NCBI GenBank assembly: GCA_015680685.1
Contig: MNCI01007896.1
Span: 11,154 to 75,153 of the forward strand
Source of the DNA: Gnetum montanum
Taxonomy: Eukaryota > Streptophyta > Gnetopsida > Gnetales > Gnetaceae
Length of the DNA: 64,000 nucleotides
Direction: 5' to 3'
The notes under the pieces are model-generated. The model searched no databases, had not been told where the DNA came from, and worked only from the letters and a program-made list of their open reading frames with translations. Position numbers and translations under genes: made by a program. Numbering within the stretch: position 1 is the stretch's first letter; every line of letters begins with the position of its first letter. Shown here piece by piece: positions 1 to 11,437 of this stretch.

Positions 1-519
1 GGTAGTCATCATCTACATTTTCCCGGATCCATATTAGCCATACCACAACTTAGCCAAGGAACCTAAACCGAAGCAAGGTATGATTTACTTAATGATTCAA
101 TTACCCTTGCTAATATATGATTGTGTTGTGTGTGCAGATGGCCATCATACAACAACGGAATGGATCTGGAGCAAACACTTGGAGTGGAGCAGCATTGAAG
201 CCGCTATGCAAGGAGCAGGATCGATAATGAGCTTACGGATGGACAACAGAAGGCACAATCTAGGCGTTGGCAACAACAAGACTCTTCTCTCTTCATCTCT
301 TCTATTCTCTCTCCTCTTTTCTCTCAGCTACCAAATGTGGCCTGATGTCATTGTAATAAGGTGTTCACCCTTGTTGTCATGAACACCAGTTTTGTCAAGT
401 CTTGTAATAAAGACCGTTCACATGTCATCTCATTAGTTCCATTTCCCCTAATAATCCCATACCTACATGATATCATTGTAAGGAACTCGACGACGAGTTT
501 TCATTCAGTCATAGGGGTC
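1..519 (+). mobile_element. 3' internal end of Athila-like element G (truncated by window edge)
   Basis: This stretch lies upstream of the LTR at 520 and belongs to an element that continues off the left edge. Its last 60 bases, including GAGTTTTCATT and a short purine-rich tract at about 506-519, resemble the sequence just inside the 3' LTR of element D (43208-43260, read on the minus strand). That places it between the last gene and the LTR. A pyrimidine-rich stretch ending in a CAG at about 139 looks like a splice acceptor. No convincing coding frame was seen: the 100-codon frame at 80-382 has no recognisable motif. Confidence 0.55.
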
Positions 520-1431
520 TGATGAGACGCGACATGCACTGTGCCGCGATATCGCATCTTTCCCTGTGATATCGCGTACGCGATATCGCGGTTCGCCGCC
601 ATATCTATAAATAAGAGGCGACACTCCCCTTATTTCCCAATCCTGGCTAGAAGTAGCGAAGCTCTGGCAGATTGATCACTCCAGAGTTAGAATTTTTCCC
701 ATGTGCCCGCAATAGGAGTCCTAGAGTGAACGACTCTTTATTCAAGCAGCTTATAACCTGAACCCAAGTTGTGTACGACAATAAAGAAGAACTTGATTGG
801 ATAAACCTTGCAGTACATGGTTTTATTGTTGTTTGTTTACTGCTTTCCTAGTGCGCACAAGTACGACTTGATTACGAGCGTCTATGGACGTGTACGGCTA
901 GTCAAGGACTCGGCTACTCATTGCTAGGCTAGAACGTGTGATAAGTAAGACTTAGTTACGAGCACCCACGGGTGTGTACAGCTAGCTAAGGAATTAGCTG
1001 CTTATCACACTTAAGCTAAATAGGTGTCTCAGTACGACCACTTCGAGCACTTGCGTTACATGTGGTGATCCCAGTAACGATTAGCGTTTGGTAACCCACA
1101 GTTGCATAGTTCAGGGTGTGTCCGGTAAGTGGGAACGGGTGCTGACGCTAGTTAATTTAGACTTAGATCATTAGTTAGAGTTAGTTAGTTTCTCAACCCT
1201 TTTCCCTGATAGCATAGAAGATAAACTGAAAAAAATACCAAAAAAATCACATACCTCAGACTTGCTTAACTATACACCGTGACACTTACAAGCAAGCCTG
1301 GGAAGACAACGAACGATTAACCCCAAGTGTTTCTGGTGGTGTTAAGGCATTTAGTCTGCGGAGTTCGACCGGATCGCGCGTGCACGCTCGTATTCGTATG
1401 GTTGAGTGTAGGGGTACCTTGCCACTCATCA
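520..1431 (+). repeat. 3' LTR of Athila-like element G (GATATC subfamily)
   Basis: The segment starts TGATGAG and ends CTCATCA, the same termini as the LTRs of element D and the solo LTR at 18681. A promoter-like block sits within the first 95 bases, so U3 is very short and R-U5 long. A segment of about 62 bp at 859-920 recurs in diverged form at 943-1006. Just after the LTR the sequence becomes gag of another element, so G inserted into Tat element A. The target duplication cannot be checked because the 5' end of G lies outside the window. Confidence 0.8.
546..613 (+). promoter_or_regulatory. LTR promoter of G: three GATATC palindromes and a TATA box
   Basis: Three palindromes lie at 546-555 (GCGATATCGC), 566-575 (GTGATATCGC) and 580-589 (GCGATATCGC). 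They are followed by TATAAATA at 606-613. The same palindrome and TATA arrangement appears in the solo LTR (18681-19537). Transcription would start about 25-35 bases after the TATA box. The binding factor is unknown. Confidence 0.6.
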
Positions 1432-3687
1432 ACAAGGGTCACTTGAGTTAATCCAAAAATTTATTTAAAGATGGAACATGATAATAAGATTTCAAAATCC
1501 ATCTTTGAAATACATATCTTAGCCATTTTCAAAGGAGTAGTCAATGACTTTATCAAGTTAAAACTCTATTACTTAGATTTCTGATCTCTTAGCTAAGCCT
1601 TCTCCCAAATCAAGAACATTAAGAAAGTTGTTGAAGCTAGTAATGGCCTAGCCTACATGTCCTATAAAAACAAACACAGAAAGAGGGATAAGGATAATAA
1701 TAAATAAGCACATACAACCATGACCACTATGGAAAAAGATGTGAAATCAATAGAGGGGGAAAAGACATCATAACCTAGCACTTCTACTACCCCATCCTAG
1801 TTGCTTGCCTCAAGTACGTCTAGCACATCTAACTCACTAAAGCCAAACTTTGAACATAAGGATAGTCTAAGTATCCTAAGCTACCCATGAAGCCTTTTTA
1901 GCTACTTGATTATTTGCTTAAGGATAGCCACATCCAACACAAGAAACTATTGGAGAATTCTCAAAAAATGCATGATCATATTTATGAAATTGCCAGAGAT
2001 CCAATAGTAGGAATCAAAGATGATTCCCAAATTTCAAAATTCTTCCATCTAGATAGGTTCTATCACTATCACCAACTTCCTATTCATGATACTAATTTTT
2101 ACGTGGCTTTAAAGGATGACCTTTAAAATATGATCAATAGTGAAGAATTAGTCCTAGTTGCATCTAACCTAATGTAACCATAAAACCAGTTGATGCATGT
2201 ATATAAGAATCTCCTTAACTCTAGCAATGACTCCTACACAATAGCTACCTTTAACATTCCTAATAAGTCAAAACCTATTAGGGGGCCATTTCTAATTAAG
2301 GTACCTCCTCATGATAATCAAACTTCAACATCCTCAAGTGCTAGATCATCTTTTGTTATAAGGGTGCCACCACCAATAACTCCTAGAGAACCATTTGTCA
2401 TTAAAATTACTCCACCCTCTATGAGTAAGCTTACAATAAACATTCACCAACGTTCACTCATGGTAGCCAATACATCAATGTCATCCCTATTAACCAATAA
2501 AAAATCATCATCCAAGCAATGCAAATCATCAACTCATAATCCTAAAGCCAATGAGAACAACCAACAAAAGGTTTGGAAGGAGGTTGCTTTACCAAAGCCT
2601 ACTTTGATTTCAACTATACATATGAATTCCACTACTCAAACTACATTGACTAGTCAGCCTAAGGAAAACCATAAGTTGGATAAGAGCAAGGAGCCCAAAC
2701 AACACATGTTGAAGCACAAAATTAAAATCTTAGACAAGATGGAGCATGTTGCCAATGATAAAGACATCCTCATAGCCATGGAACAAGTTAAAATCTCATT
2801 AAAACAAAAAATACATCATTGAGCCTTTACAACTTGGTCATGATCTTCCCCTACTTACCATAAGCATTAGTAAAAATGTTGATGTTCATCCCCATGAGTG
2901 AAGACATGCCTGTTAGTGAGAAGTCCATCCACTCTATCATTATGCCACCTCTACTCAAAGATATGATCAAAAACTCACCACACTAATGCTTCATGATAGT
3001 GAAGTCGAAACCAATCTTCAACGTAGTAAAGTTCTACATGTTTCACCTTTTATCACCATATGCATTGATCAATATAGAGTTCACCATGTTCATGTTAACG
3101 ATGGAGTAGCAACAAACATTATCCTTTTGCCTATTGTTGAATGTTTAGGCCTAGTCGAAAGTGTTTAGCAAACCACTACTTTTAAACTTAAATCCTTGAA
3201 TGGATGATGAGTAGCAATAAGGATCCTGATATCTTTAGACTTTGTAGCTGGGAAATATTTTCTCACATCTATCAACTTCCTAGTAGCTGAAGAGACACAT
3301 CGCTTTAACTTAATTCTAAGATGATCATGGTTGGCAAAATTATGAGCAATTTCTTCACCCATCCACCAAGAAATCCACTTACCTTATGAAGGTGGTGAAA
3401 TAGTAATCCATGGGAATAGTGTACTCCCCTTAGTAGTTACCAACCTCGACATTGAGCAAGGTTCTGAGGTGGAGTTTCAAGAGGAAACTCCTGTTGAAAA
3501 TATTGAAATCAATGCCAACGATAGACCTAGTGATGCTAAAACAACTAACACTAAAACCTTAGATGAAACTTGAGATGAACTCCCATTTAGCATTGTAAGT
3601 GAAGGAGATGGAGAATACCAAATCATGCATGAGAAATCCTATCAGTTTCATAATTTGTCAAAGATTAAGAAACAATTGCATGATTAA
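1432..3687 (+). pseudogene. gag-pro: gag-protease of Tat-like element A, 5' truncated and decayed
   Basis: From the first base after the G LTR the sequence aligns by eye with the gag of element B (about 8360 onward): an FI..W helix, then a DFIK..LYYL motif near 1545-1575. A zinc-knuckle-like block (YHYH...HDTNF) lies near 2065-2100. A long Pro/Ser/Thr-rich stretch covers 2230-2820. The protease lies at about 2986-3400 and retains the VATNI segment, but its catalytic Asp appears as Asn (VNDGVA versus VDDGVA in B). The reading frame ends near KIKKQLHD at 3687. Many stops and at least two frame changes make it non-functional. Its N-terminus was lost when G inserted. Confidence 0.75.
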
Positions 3688-4149
3688 TGTGTTCTCTCTC
3701 TCTTTGTACATACATGGTTTCCTTTCACTTTATTGCATTATTTCTTGTTATTACTTTTAGTTTCACATTTTCATTAAAAGCTTTTACTTTATCAAATTTT
3801 TTATTTTATTATTTTATTTATTAATTTTTACTTTTATTTTCAATTTGCAATTTACAATTTACTATTTTATGCAAGAAAAACATAAAAACACATATATACA
3901 TAAACCATAAAATATAAAAAAACCATGGCCATGAAGCAACATAAGATGAAAACATAACATAGTAAGCCAATGTATAATCAAGTAGATTGAAACAATAGCC
4001 AAAGTCAAATAGTTTAAAGAATACTATACAGTCTTTAAAGCCATGAAGACTAATAAAGAAGTAGTAAAACAACAATATAAAACCAGTATGCATAACATGT
4101 AAAAAATGGTAGAGCACATCATGTGCATCAAAAGCCTAATCAAGCTATA
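3688..4149. other. AT-rich spacer between convergent genes of element A
   Basis: Low-complexity AT-rich DNA lies between the end of gag-protease (+) and the end of the antisense gene (-). The 98-codon minus frame at 3821-4117 is rich in Phe, Tyr and Leu, as expected for translated AT-rich DNA, and is not called a gene. The corresponding spacer in element B is 10946-11368. Confidence 0.5.
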
Positions 4150-4506
4150 GAAGGGGGAATACTACGTGAACCATCATCATTGTCATCATTGCTTGAGGCT
4201 TGTAAACAAAAAAAGTAAACACATAGCCATTAGTAACACTAGGAACCATGAGCATAGCCTAAATAAAGCCAAAACATCAACAATAAGATTAAGTTGACAA
4301 AACTTCAAAGAATCAGAAGCAATATCCTTTGGAGAAAACTTTGGAAGGCCTACCTCAAGTCTACGAAGCATCTCATCATCACTCATGTGAGTCCAATTAA
4401 TGCCATCTAAATTCCCTCCCTCTAGAACCCTTTCTTTTTGCACGTCAATCCACTTAGGTACATCATGAGGGAAAGTGACTATAGGGGTCTTCCTAGATGC
4501 AATCAT
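4150..4506 (-). pseudogene. 3' exons of the spliced antisense gene of element A
   Basis: The frame starting at 4506 (MIASRKTPIV...) is a continuation: it joins in frame, across the insertion of element B, to the frame ending QIM at 15130. A pyrimidine-rich run ending TTTACAAG near 4199 is a plausible splice acceptor. It precedes a short acidic last exon (SSNDDNDDG...) with its stop near 4142. Element B keeps a homologous last exon (11369-11437, SNDEAGPNG...). The function is unknown; see the 5' part at 15130-18270. Sequence between these exons that reads as hydrophobic is probably intron. Confidence 0.55.
4502..4506. repeat. Target site duplication of element B, left copy (atcat)
   Basis: The five bases atcat sit immediately before the TG of the left LTR and recur immediately after the CA of the right LTR (15125-15129). 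Confidence 0.9.
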
Positions 4507-4605
4507 TGAAACACCACTAATTTTGGCCTAACACTTTGAAACGAGAACAACTCAGAGCCTTTTGAGCTTTTGGGAGGCAAAATTCTTTTTCTAACTAAGG
4601 CCTAA

Positions 4606-4800
4606 GAACTCGCACTGAGCTTGCCTTGAGAACTCACACTGAGCTTGCCCTGGAAACTCATGCTGAGCTTGCCCTGGGAACTCACGCTAAGCTTGCCCTA
4701 AGAACTCACGTTGAGCTTGCCCTAGAAAATCACATTGAGCTTGCCCTAGGAACTCATGTTGGGCTTGCCCTGAGAACTCATGCTAGGCTTGCCCTCAATG
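4606..4800 (+). repeat. Tandem array of 24-bp units in the 5' LTR of B
   Basis: About eight imperfect copies of a unit resembling GAACTCACGCTGAGCTTGCC lie in a row. Because the period is a multiple of three, the array reads as an open frame of repeated (R/E/G)THxELAL octapeptides. The matching array in the other LTR is at 13314-13490. Confidence 0.85.
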
Positions 4801-4976
4801 TGAGCAACTCCAACAACTTCAAGATTAAGTCAAAGATGGTCCAATCTGAGGGTGTAAGTCATCTTCATAGGGCCACTGTTGTCCACTTTAAGTTTTAGCA
4901 TTCGAGAGTTCAGATTTTGGGCCAGATTACACAAATTTGCTTGGTCACGCTAAGGTCACACTCAGGTCATGTTCAG

Positions 4977-5235
4977 CTCACGCTGGCAGCATGAGTCTAG
5001 CGTGAGTACCGATCATGCCTAGCATGAACAAACTCCAAGAGCCTCAAAATCGAGTCAAAACGGTCCGACTTCAAAGGTGCAATTCATCCTCAAGGTCCAT
5101 TGATGACTACTTCAAGTCCCAGCCTCCAGAAGTCTAGACTTCATGTCCAAAATCACAAAGATTTTTTTACTCATGCTAAGCTCACGCTGGGGTCATGCTC
5201 AACTCACGCTGGCAGCGTGAGTCCAGTGTGAGCTA
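4977..5235 (+). promoter_or_regulatory. U3 inverted repeats of the B LTR (CTCACGCTG...AGCGTGAG)
   Basis: Imperfect dyads of the form CTCACGCT-GGC-AGCGTGAG occur near 4980 and 5207, with a weaker relative near 5418. Matching copies occur in the right LTR near 13665, 13892 and 14105. They lie upstream of the TATA box and could be protein-binding sites or form hairpins; this role is inferred. Confidence 0.45.
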
Positions 5236-5900
5236 CCAAAAGTGGCTTAAAACAAGGCACACCCAAGCTTAGTTTTCAACATGTAGTTCACTCTCAGGGT
5301 CAACTATAGTTAGGAAATTGTTGCACTCAAAGAACAGGGTTCAAAGCTCAAAAATTTGTGTTAAATGTATCATTTTCATCTTACTCACGCCCAGGTCACG
5401 CTTAGGTCACATTCAACTCACGCTAGCAACGTGAGTACTGATCACGACTAGTCAAAAGCACACCAAACACACGTTGAGGACACGCCAAGAAAAAATAAAC
5501 TCACGCTAGAAGCTTTTGTGAAACAGAAATGCCTTAAACAGCCACAAAATCACTCACATCGGCATCCTACAGTAGTCAATCCATGGATCGAGAAGTTCCA
5601 AGTGAACCGGAGTCAATCTCTCTTGTTGTACACTATCATTTTTATTGTAAATTTTCACCATTTGTGAGCTTGTCAAGCTCTTATGCTCCAAATTGTATCT
5701 AATTCTATGGGCATAAGCTAGCTTGTGTAAGCCAATACACATTGTAAGATACAGTGCATCTGGTCAAGAACGTAGCCTGCCTACACACGTCCAATTCACA
5801 TGCAGCTATCCATCAAACACCTGTCACATGATCCATTTCCCTCTCATCTCTTAGCCATTGATCTCATCCATGAATTTCACACCCGAGCCTTGCCAAACCT

Positions 5901-5908
5901 TATAAATA
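5901..5908 (+). promoter_or_regulatory. TATA box of the 5' LTR of B
   Basis: TATAAATA lies about 530 bases before the LTR end. The equivalent in the other LTR is at 14599-14606. Confidence 0.6.
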
Positions 5909-6435
5909 CCTCTTCCATTCACATAAATGGTGTGGGAAATTTTGGAGGTTGATGGCTTGTTAGCATTGACTAGCAACTTTGGACGCTAGGGCACACGTGG
6001 CTCCTAGCATCCAAGCACCTGTAAACACATCACTCCGAGGCTTAGTGCTTGACTTGCCATCCACACATGCAAATACGCTTTGACCGGTGCACATCCTTGT
6101 TAATCAATACAATACAGTTCATTATTTCCTTCCATTACATTGTTTTCTCTATTTTTTATCTATTTTACACTTTTGTATAGGTCATCGTAGTTTTTTTTAC
6201 ACTTTGTTTACATTTCATACGCCACCAGTTACAATAACCCCAGCGCAAGACATAACTTACGCTTGGGGAAGCTCTTGGTTGATTTGTGTGCAGACCATAC
6301 AAGGTACTTTGTCTTCGTTTTCTTTTCTAGCTTGCCCTCACACGAAGGTAGGGTCAGCTGTGTCTCTCCGACAATCTTTCAGCATTTTTTTTCCCTTCCA
6401 GCCTCACATCGACAATTTCGGTCAGCACAGTAAAT

Positions 6436-6454
6436 TGGCACTAGAAGGAGGGTC
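6436..6454 (+). other. Primer-binding site (tRNA-Asn) of element B
   Basis: TGGCACTAGAAGGAGGGTC, six bases after the LTR end, is complementary to the 3' end of plant tRNA-Asn with about two mismatches. A tRNA-Asn primer is reported for Tat elements. Confidence 0.75.
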
Positions 6455-6537
6455 AAACTTTTTTATCATACCGCCAAAATGTTGATCATGCTATCTTTTA
6501 AATGCTACGTAGACTAGGTGTCGAACTCAAGCTAAGC

Positions 6538-6590
6538 TTGCTTGTGCCCACCCTAGTCTGCTCATGCTAAACCTAGTCTGCTCATGCTAA
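6538..6590 (+). repeat. Two-copy 22-bp tandem repeat in the B leader
   Basis: The block CCTAGTCTGCTCATGCTAAA occurs twice back to back in the leader between the primer site and gag. Confidence 0.7.
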
Positions 6591-6805
6591 ACTAATCAGG
6601 TGTTCAACCCTACAAAACTCTTATGTTACACCCAGCACTTCAAACTTTGCAACTGCATCATCAAAACCTTAATAGCGTACACACGCTACTTAAACAAGCT
6701 ACTCCATAGATAGCTTGCCAAGTAACATTCCCACCACCACCATCGATCGATCATAGTGAGCTCCTCTCAGCACTTACAACCTGCATCTGTCTTGGTACAT
6801 GCCTA

Positions 6806-6916
6806 TAGCTTGTCAAGCTCAATTTACTCATGCCTAGCTTGTCAAGCCCAGTTTACTCACGCCCGATTTGTCAAGCCTAGTTTACTCATGCCCAGCTTGT
6901 CAAGCCCAGTTTACTC
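6806..6916 (+). repeat. Four-copy tandem repeat of about 31 bp in the B leader
   Basis: Four diverged copies of a unit like GCTTGTCAAGCCCAGTTTAC followed by TCACGCC run just ahead of the gag start. Each contains the small dyad CTTGTCAAG. The open frames over it come from the repeat. Confidence 0.8.
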
Positions 6917-6924
6917 ACATCACT

Positions 6925-9900
6925 ATGGAATCTTCCCAGATCAACGCAGCAACACTACAAATCTCTGACTTTGGGGCCAGGACCTCAAACCCTGTGACTG
7001 CGACAAAACCCATAATTGTCATTGAAGAGATAAACCCTCAAGGTTCAACTCGCCAGTCACTTAGGCTATAGGACAAGGACCCTACTTATGCAATCCTCAC
7101 ACTAGAACAATATAACTTCATTTGTGTGAAGATTCAAGCCAACTTGCCTATCGAATGCATAGAAAGAGAAGCAAAGCAAAACTATGAGCTCATTTACAAG
7201 GGAGGTCGTGAGTTCACTCCCTCAGTATTTGACATGATCCCCCTTTCTGAGCCCCATCATTGACTCATATCTCAGCTTCTCATGGTAAGGAATCAAACCT
7301 TACAGCCACCTCTGATAGAGCCTCAGAGTAGAGATGAGAAAGACGACTTTGCGGCCCAATCTGAGCATGGGGATTCATACCATACCGTTAGTCCTCATGC
7401 CCATACAAACCCATCATTCCAACCTTTCCTGGAAGAAACCATACTTCCTCCTTTATCTGTAAACACTTGAGCACCAGTTTCTCTGTAGTAAGTACCCACT
7501 TCCATTCCCACCTTCTCCATGCCCAACATTCAATCTGATATGTCCATCTCCATCATACCTTCACAAATATAGTCCCAACAACCCCTTTCTCAAACTAATG
7601 CAAGATCAATCTTCCGACCTCAAGTAATTGGGATGCATCAGTTATAACAGCTTCCATGTCCACCCACTACATACCACAAGTACAAACCCATGGAGCACCT
7701 CTGATTACTTCATCCCAACATGTTCAGGGTGTCACCTCACAACCTGTGGCTGGGCAGTGGGTTTCACCAACTGTTCAGCAACACCAACCTACTCACTACA
7801 ACATACCACACCCTACAATCCCATCTCTGAATGTTGCTCCACCACAACAATTAACAATCCAACAGTCTCCCTTTCCTTAGACAATGCAACAATCAAACTA
7901 CTACTGATCGCAATCTACTCAACCAGCCAGTCTGCCTACCACCCAAGAGTGGGCAAACACAAAAAAAATGATGCACTCATTAACTGAGGAGGTAAAGCAC
8001 CTTAAAACTAAAAACACTGAGGAAGTCAAGGTGCTGGACTTCTACCAAGATGACCCAATCAACCCTTCGGCTCCACCATTAACCTTACCAAAGGGAATCT
8101 CATTACCTCAACTAACCAAATATAATGGAGAGGGAGATCCAAACACACATTTGGTAACATTTCGACTAGAATGTCTATTACTTCAGGCCTAGCCTCATGC
8201 AATTCTACATGTATTTGCTATGTAATTAATAGGAAAAGCCTTAGACTGGTACCGAGCCTTACCCGGTAACTCCCTATCCTCTCTAGAGGATTTGTTACGT
8301 CAGTTTGTTACCCATTTCAAATATAATTTAAAGGCTGATGCCACACAAGATAGTCTGATTCAAATTAAATAGGCACCGTTAGAGCCAATACAAAAATTTA
8401 TCCAAAGGTGGAGTGCAGCCCTAAATGAACTTCACGAGCCCATCCCTGAAACATACTTGCTTACCATCCTTAAGGCTACTGTAAATGACTTCATTAAATC
8501 AAAACTTTATTATTTGAGTGCCTGTACTTTGAGTCAAGCATTCACACAAATTAAGAACATAGAAGAGGTGGCACAAGCAAATAACGACCCAGCTTACTTA
8601 ACCTTTAGAAGCCAACATGTGAGGAAAGATAAGGATAAATCCAAAAAGATGGTAGCAGCAGTGGCGGGGATAGTCCAACCTAAAAATTCAGGGCAAAAAG
8701 GAAAAAAACCCACTACTCCAACTAGCCATGAGAGAACCACATCTACACCTACACCCGAATCTTCCTCAACTAAAATCACAAACATGGGTCACACTCGTAC
8801 ATTTGAGCAAAAAGATCCTACCTAATACACACCCTTGCCTATGAAGCCTTCGCAGTTATTAGATAAACTTCTAAGGGTTGGGTTAATCAAACACAAACAA
8901 ATGTCCCCTGCGGTGTTCCAAAAACACGATCAATTTTGTGAGTTGGCTAAAAACCCAACTTTAGCAACAGCTGATGAGCCCTCCGTTCCGAGAGGCTTTA
9001 GGTTGGATAGGTTTTGTAAATATCACCAATGGTGTGGGCACGTAACTGACTACTGCTTCATCTTAAAACAAGATATATAGCACATGATTAACAGGGGTGA
9101 AATAGTATTTAATGAGGCAAACTCAGTAAAGCCCCAAAACCAACCCACGGGGGTCTACAAGGATCCTCTCAATACTAAGGATGCACCATATGTGATTAAT
9201 GCTATCCATGTGGATAATAGACAAGATAGCTCTTGAAAACCTTTTGTAATTCATAGGCCTTCTGAAACTACATCTACCTCAACACCTCCCCAAACCCCTT
9301 TTTTCATACGCACATTCTTGGCACCACAAAAACCATTCGTCATTTTTGTACCTCCTTCTATCATAGTAGCAACCATGCCATCAGAAACTTGACCCACTCC
9401 CTTTGTGGTCCAGGTGCCAAAACACCCTGACATGCAACCCCCTACAGTTCCCCTGCAACCCTTGCAAGAGTGCCTTGTTGACAGGCTAACAAGAGAGTGC
9501 CTAGAAAGAGAACATCCTGAGCACGAATTAGGACCATCGAAGTCCATACCGCTAAATTTTATTCCTATGGTTCCGTCCACTGGTGAGCCTAGCACAAGTC
9601 ATCAAGACAAGGATACCGGCACTCTCAGTGTCCCAAACTCAACATCCTCAGTTACTAACACAAGAATCCCTCCACAAGAGATACGAATGCTAGGTCAAAT
9701 GGACCAAGTCTCCATAGATAAGAGCGTCCCAAGTGGTAAGGATCTAGCAAGTGCATTGACCCAAGTCACATAGGCTTTGAAACAAAAGAACACCTCCTTA
9801 AGCCTGTACCATCTAGTAATGACCTCACTGGTACATCGGGAAGCTCTCATATGTATGTTGACTTCAATTCTTGTTAGCAAGGACCTTCCCGCAAATGAGT

Positions 9901-10690
9901 CATCCATTTATGCAGTACTATCCCCACAACCTCAAGAATCAAGGCCCACATCCCTAGAGTTTCGTGCCAATGATATTAAGTGAGATGAGAAAAATGAAGA
10001 GGTCACTACAACCCCTATGTTCATAACAATACAAGTCAACCACTTCAAGATACGTAGGGTGCATGTCGATGATGGTGTAGCAACAAACGTAATACCCTTT
10101 CTTGTCATCAAAAAATTGGGTCCTACAGAGCAAATACGGCCCACAACAACTTCCTTTTTAAAATCCTTTAGTGGTTCCTGTGTCGTGGTAAAAGGCATGC
10201 TTACCTTGGATTTCGTAGTGGGGGACCAGTTCCCCACATCGGCTGAATTCGTAGTGGTTCATGAAATGCCAAGGTTCAATCTAATTCTAGGAAGACCTTG
10301 GCTAGCTCAACTTAGAGCCGTATCCTCACCAATCCATCAAGAAATCCACCTACCTTATGAGGGCGGTGAAATCATCATACACAGGGACACGAAAACATCA
10401 CTCACTTCCTCACACTCGGGAATGGATCAAGGGTTAGAGGTTGAGTTCTCTGAGCCTAAACAAGAAACCATGAGCACATTTCAAGACACAAACCAACCAT
10501 TAACCCGTGATCCTACTAGAACTAAGGAAGCATTGGACATCACAAACATAGGAGTCATTCCTGCTGACGTCTCTTGGTCGGAGCTATCTTTTGACATCTA
10601 CAGTGAAGGGGAAGGGGAGTATAAGATGGTACCTACATGCCCCACCCCTCACGTCAAACTACAAAGAATAAAAAAACAACTCAATAACTA
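6925..10690 (+). pseudogene. gag-pro: gag-protease of element B (Tat type), decayed
   Basis: The start is taken at the ATG at 6925 (MESSQINAATL), directly after the leader repeats. The N-terminal part (6925-7880) is Pro/Gln/Ser-rich, with a frame change between 7470 and 7656. The retroviral-type gag core lies at about 8110-8560 (YNGEGDPNTHL, ALDWYRALPG, an FI.RW helix). A zinc-knuckle-like block CKYHQWCGHVTDYC lies at 9019-9060. A long Pro/Thr-rich linker follows. The aspartic protease lies at 10017-10380, with active-site-like VDDGVATNV and the conserved LGRPWL. The frame ends near KKQLNN at about 10690; beyond it the frame runs into tandem repeats. Stops at several sites make it non-functional. 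Confidence 0.85.
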
Positions 10691-10699
10691 TGGAAAACT

Positions 10700-10945
10700 A
10701 TCAGGCGTCCAGAATGATGTTAAACTACCAACCATCCAGTACGATGCTAAACTACTAGCGAACATCCATAATGACGTTAAACTAGCCATAGTCAGAAATG
10801 GCCAGTTCCTTTTAAGTTTCCTAAAACTGTTATCGCTTTCGGTCCACTATGGCCTAAAACTAGTAATCCCTCTTTCTCTGTTCAACATAGATGCAACAGT
10901 CCACCATGACTCTAAATTGATGTGCACGGCCTGAAATGGCCTTAA
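10700..10945 (+). repeat. Tandem repeats downstream of gag-protease, cluster 1
   Basis: Repeated units resemble (G/C)TCCA.(A/T)ATGA.G.TAAACTA, spaced about 30-60 bp apart. They read as repeated NDVKL/YDAKL peptides after the protease, so this coding look comes from the repeat. A second cluster with the same core lies at 11700-12035. Confidence 0.7.
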
Positions 10946-11368
10946 ACTAGAGCTCAGTATGTTGCAAGTTTACAAACTCTCGTTATGTTATGTCAAATTT
11001 TCATTTACATGTCACAAGTTGCAATTTCAATTCATGCATTCTCATTACTTTTTCTTTTTACAAATATTTGCCTTACATTTTGTACTACATTTTGGAATCT
11101 CATTTTACATTCAGCTACACGCATGTGTGCAATATACTTGAGAAAATAAGAAAAATAGCAAAAAAAAAGAAAAAAAGAAAAAATATATATATATATATAT
11201 GTAATATTGAATGTCAACATGGCAATAGAATGCCAACACATTATGCCACGATTAAATCCATATCATTACATCTATCCTCATACATTTCCATTAGACATCA
11301 AAAATCCAAAACATTTGGTAGCTAAAGCTAGACTAACAGTTAGCTCACACATCAGTACTAGGAGGGGG
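10946..11368. other. AT-rich spacer of element B with (AT)n run
   Basis: This is an AT-rich non-coding spacer. It contains an A-rich run and an alternating AT microsatellite near 11181-11200. It corresponds to the spacer at 3688-4149 of element A. Confidence 0.5.
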
Positions 11369-11437
11369 CTAGCCCCCAAAATCCTCCACATCATCTACTC
11401 CCGCTCCATTGGGGCCAGCCTCATCATTACTATGTCC
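11369..11437 (-). pseudogene. Last exon of the antisense gene, remnant in element B
   Basis: On the minus strand a pyrimidine-rich tract ends TGTCATAG at 11438, a good splice acceptor. It is followed by an open frame GHSNDEAGPNGAGVDDVEDF.. and a TAG at 11371-11369. The acidic composition and the SND motif match the last exon of the antisense gene in element A (about 4150-4198). The rest of the gene has been deleted from B. Confidence 0.5.

Larger units (their letters stand above)
4507..6429 (+). repeat. 5' LTR of element B
   Basis: This segment begins TGAAACACCAC and ends CACA. It matches 13219-15124 along its whole length with scattered substitutions and small indels. It contains the 24-bp tandem array near its start, a set of inverted repeats in U3 and a TATA box at 5901-5908. 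Confidence 0.92.

Noticed and set aside
3821-4117. 98-codon Phe/Tyr-rich minus frame, membrane-like
   Set aside because: AT-rich low-complexity DNA read in a lucky frame; the matching spacer in element B has no equivalent frame.
4626-4898. Open frame of octapeptide repeats (also 13274-13621)
   Set aside because: The frame follows from a 24-bp tandem repeat in U3 upstream of the TATA box; no start context or homology supports a protein.
6756-7071. Cys-containing repeats near 6756-6968 as a zinc-binding protein
   Set aside because: The cysteines come from the tandem leader repeat. gag more plausibly starts at the ATG at 6925 after the repeat.
9251-9595. Minus-strand 114-codon frame within gag-protease of B
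   Set aside because: Shadow of the plus-strand gag linker; no motif.
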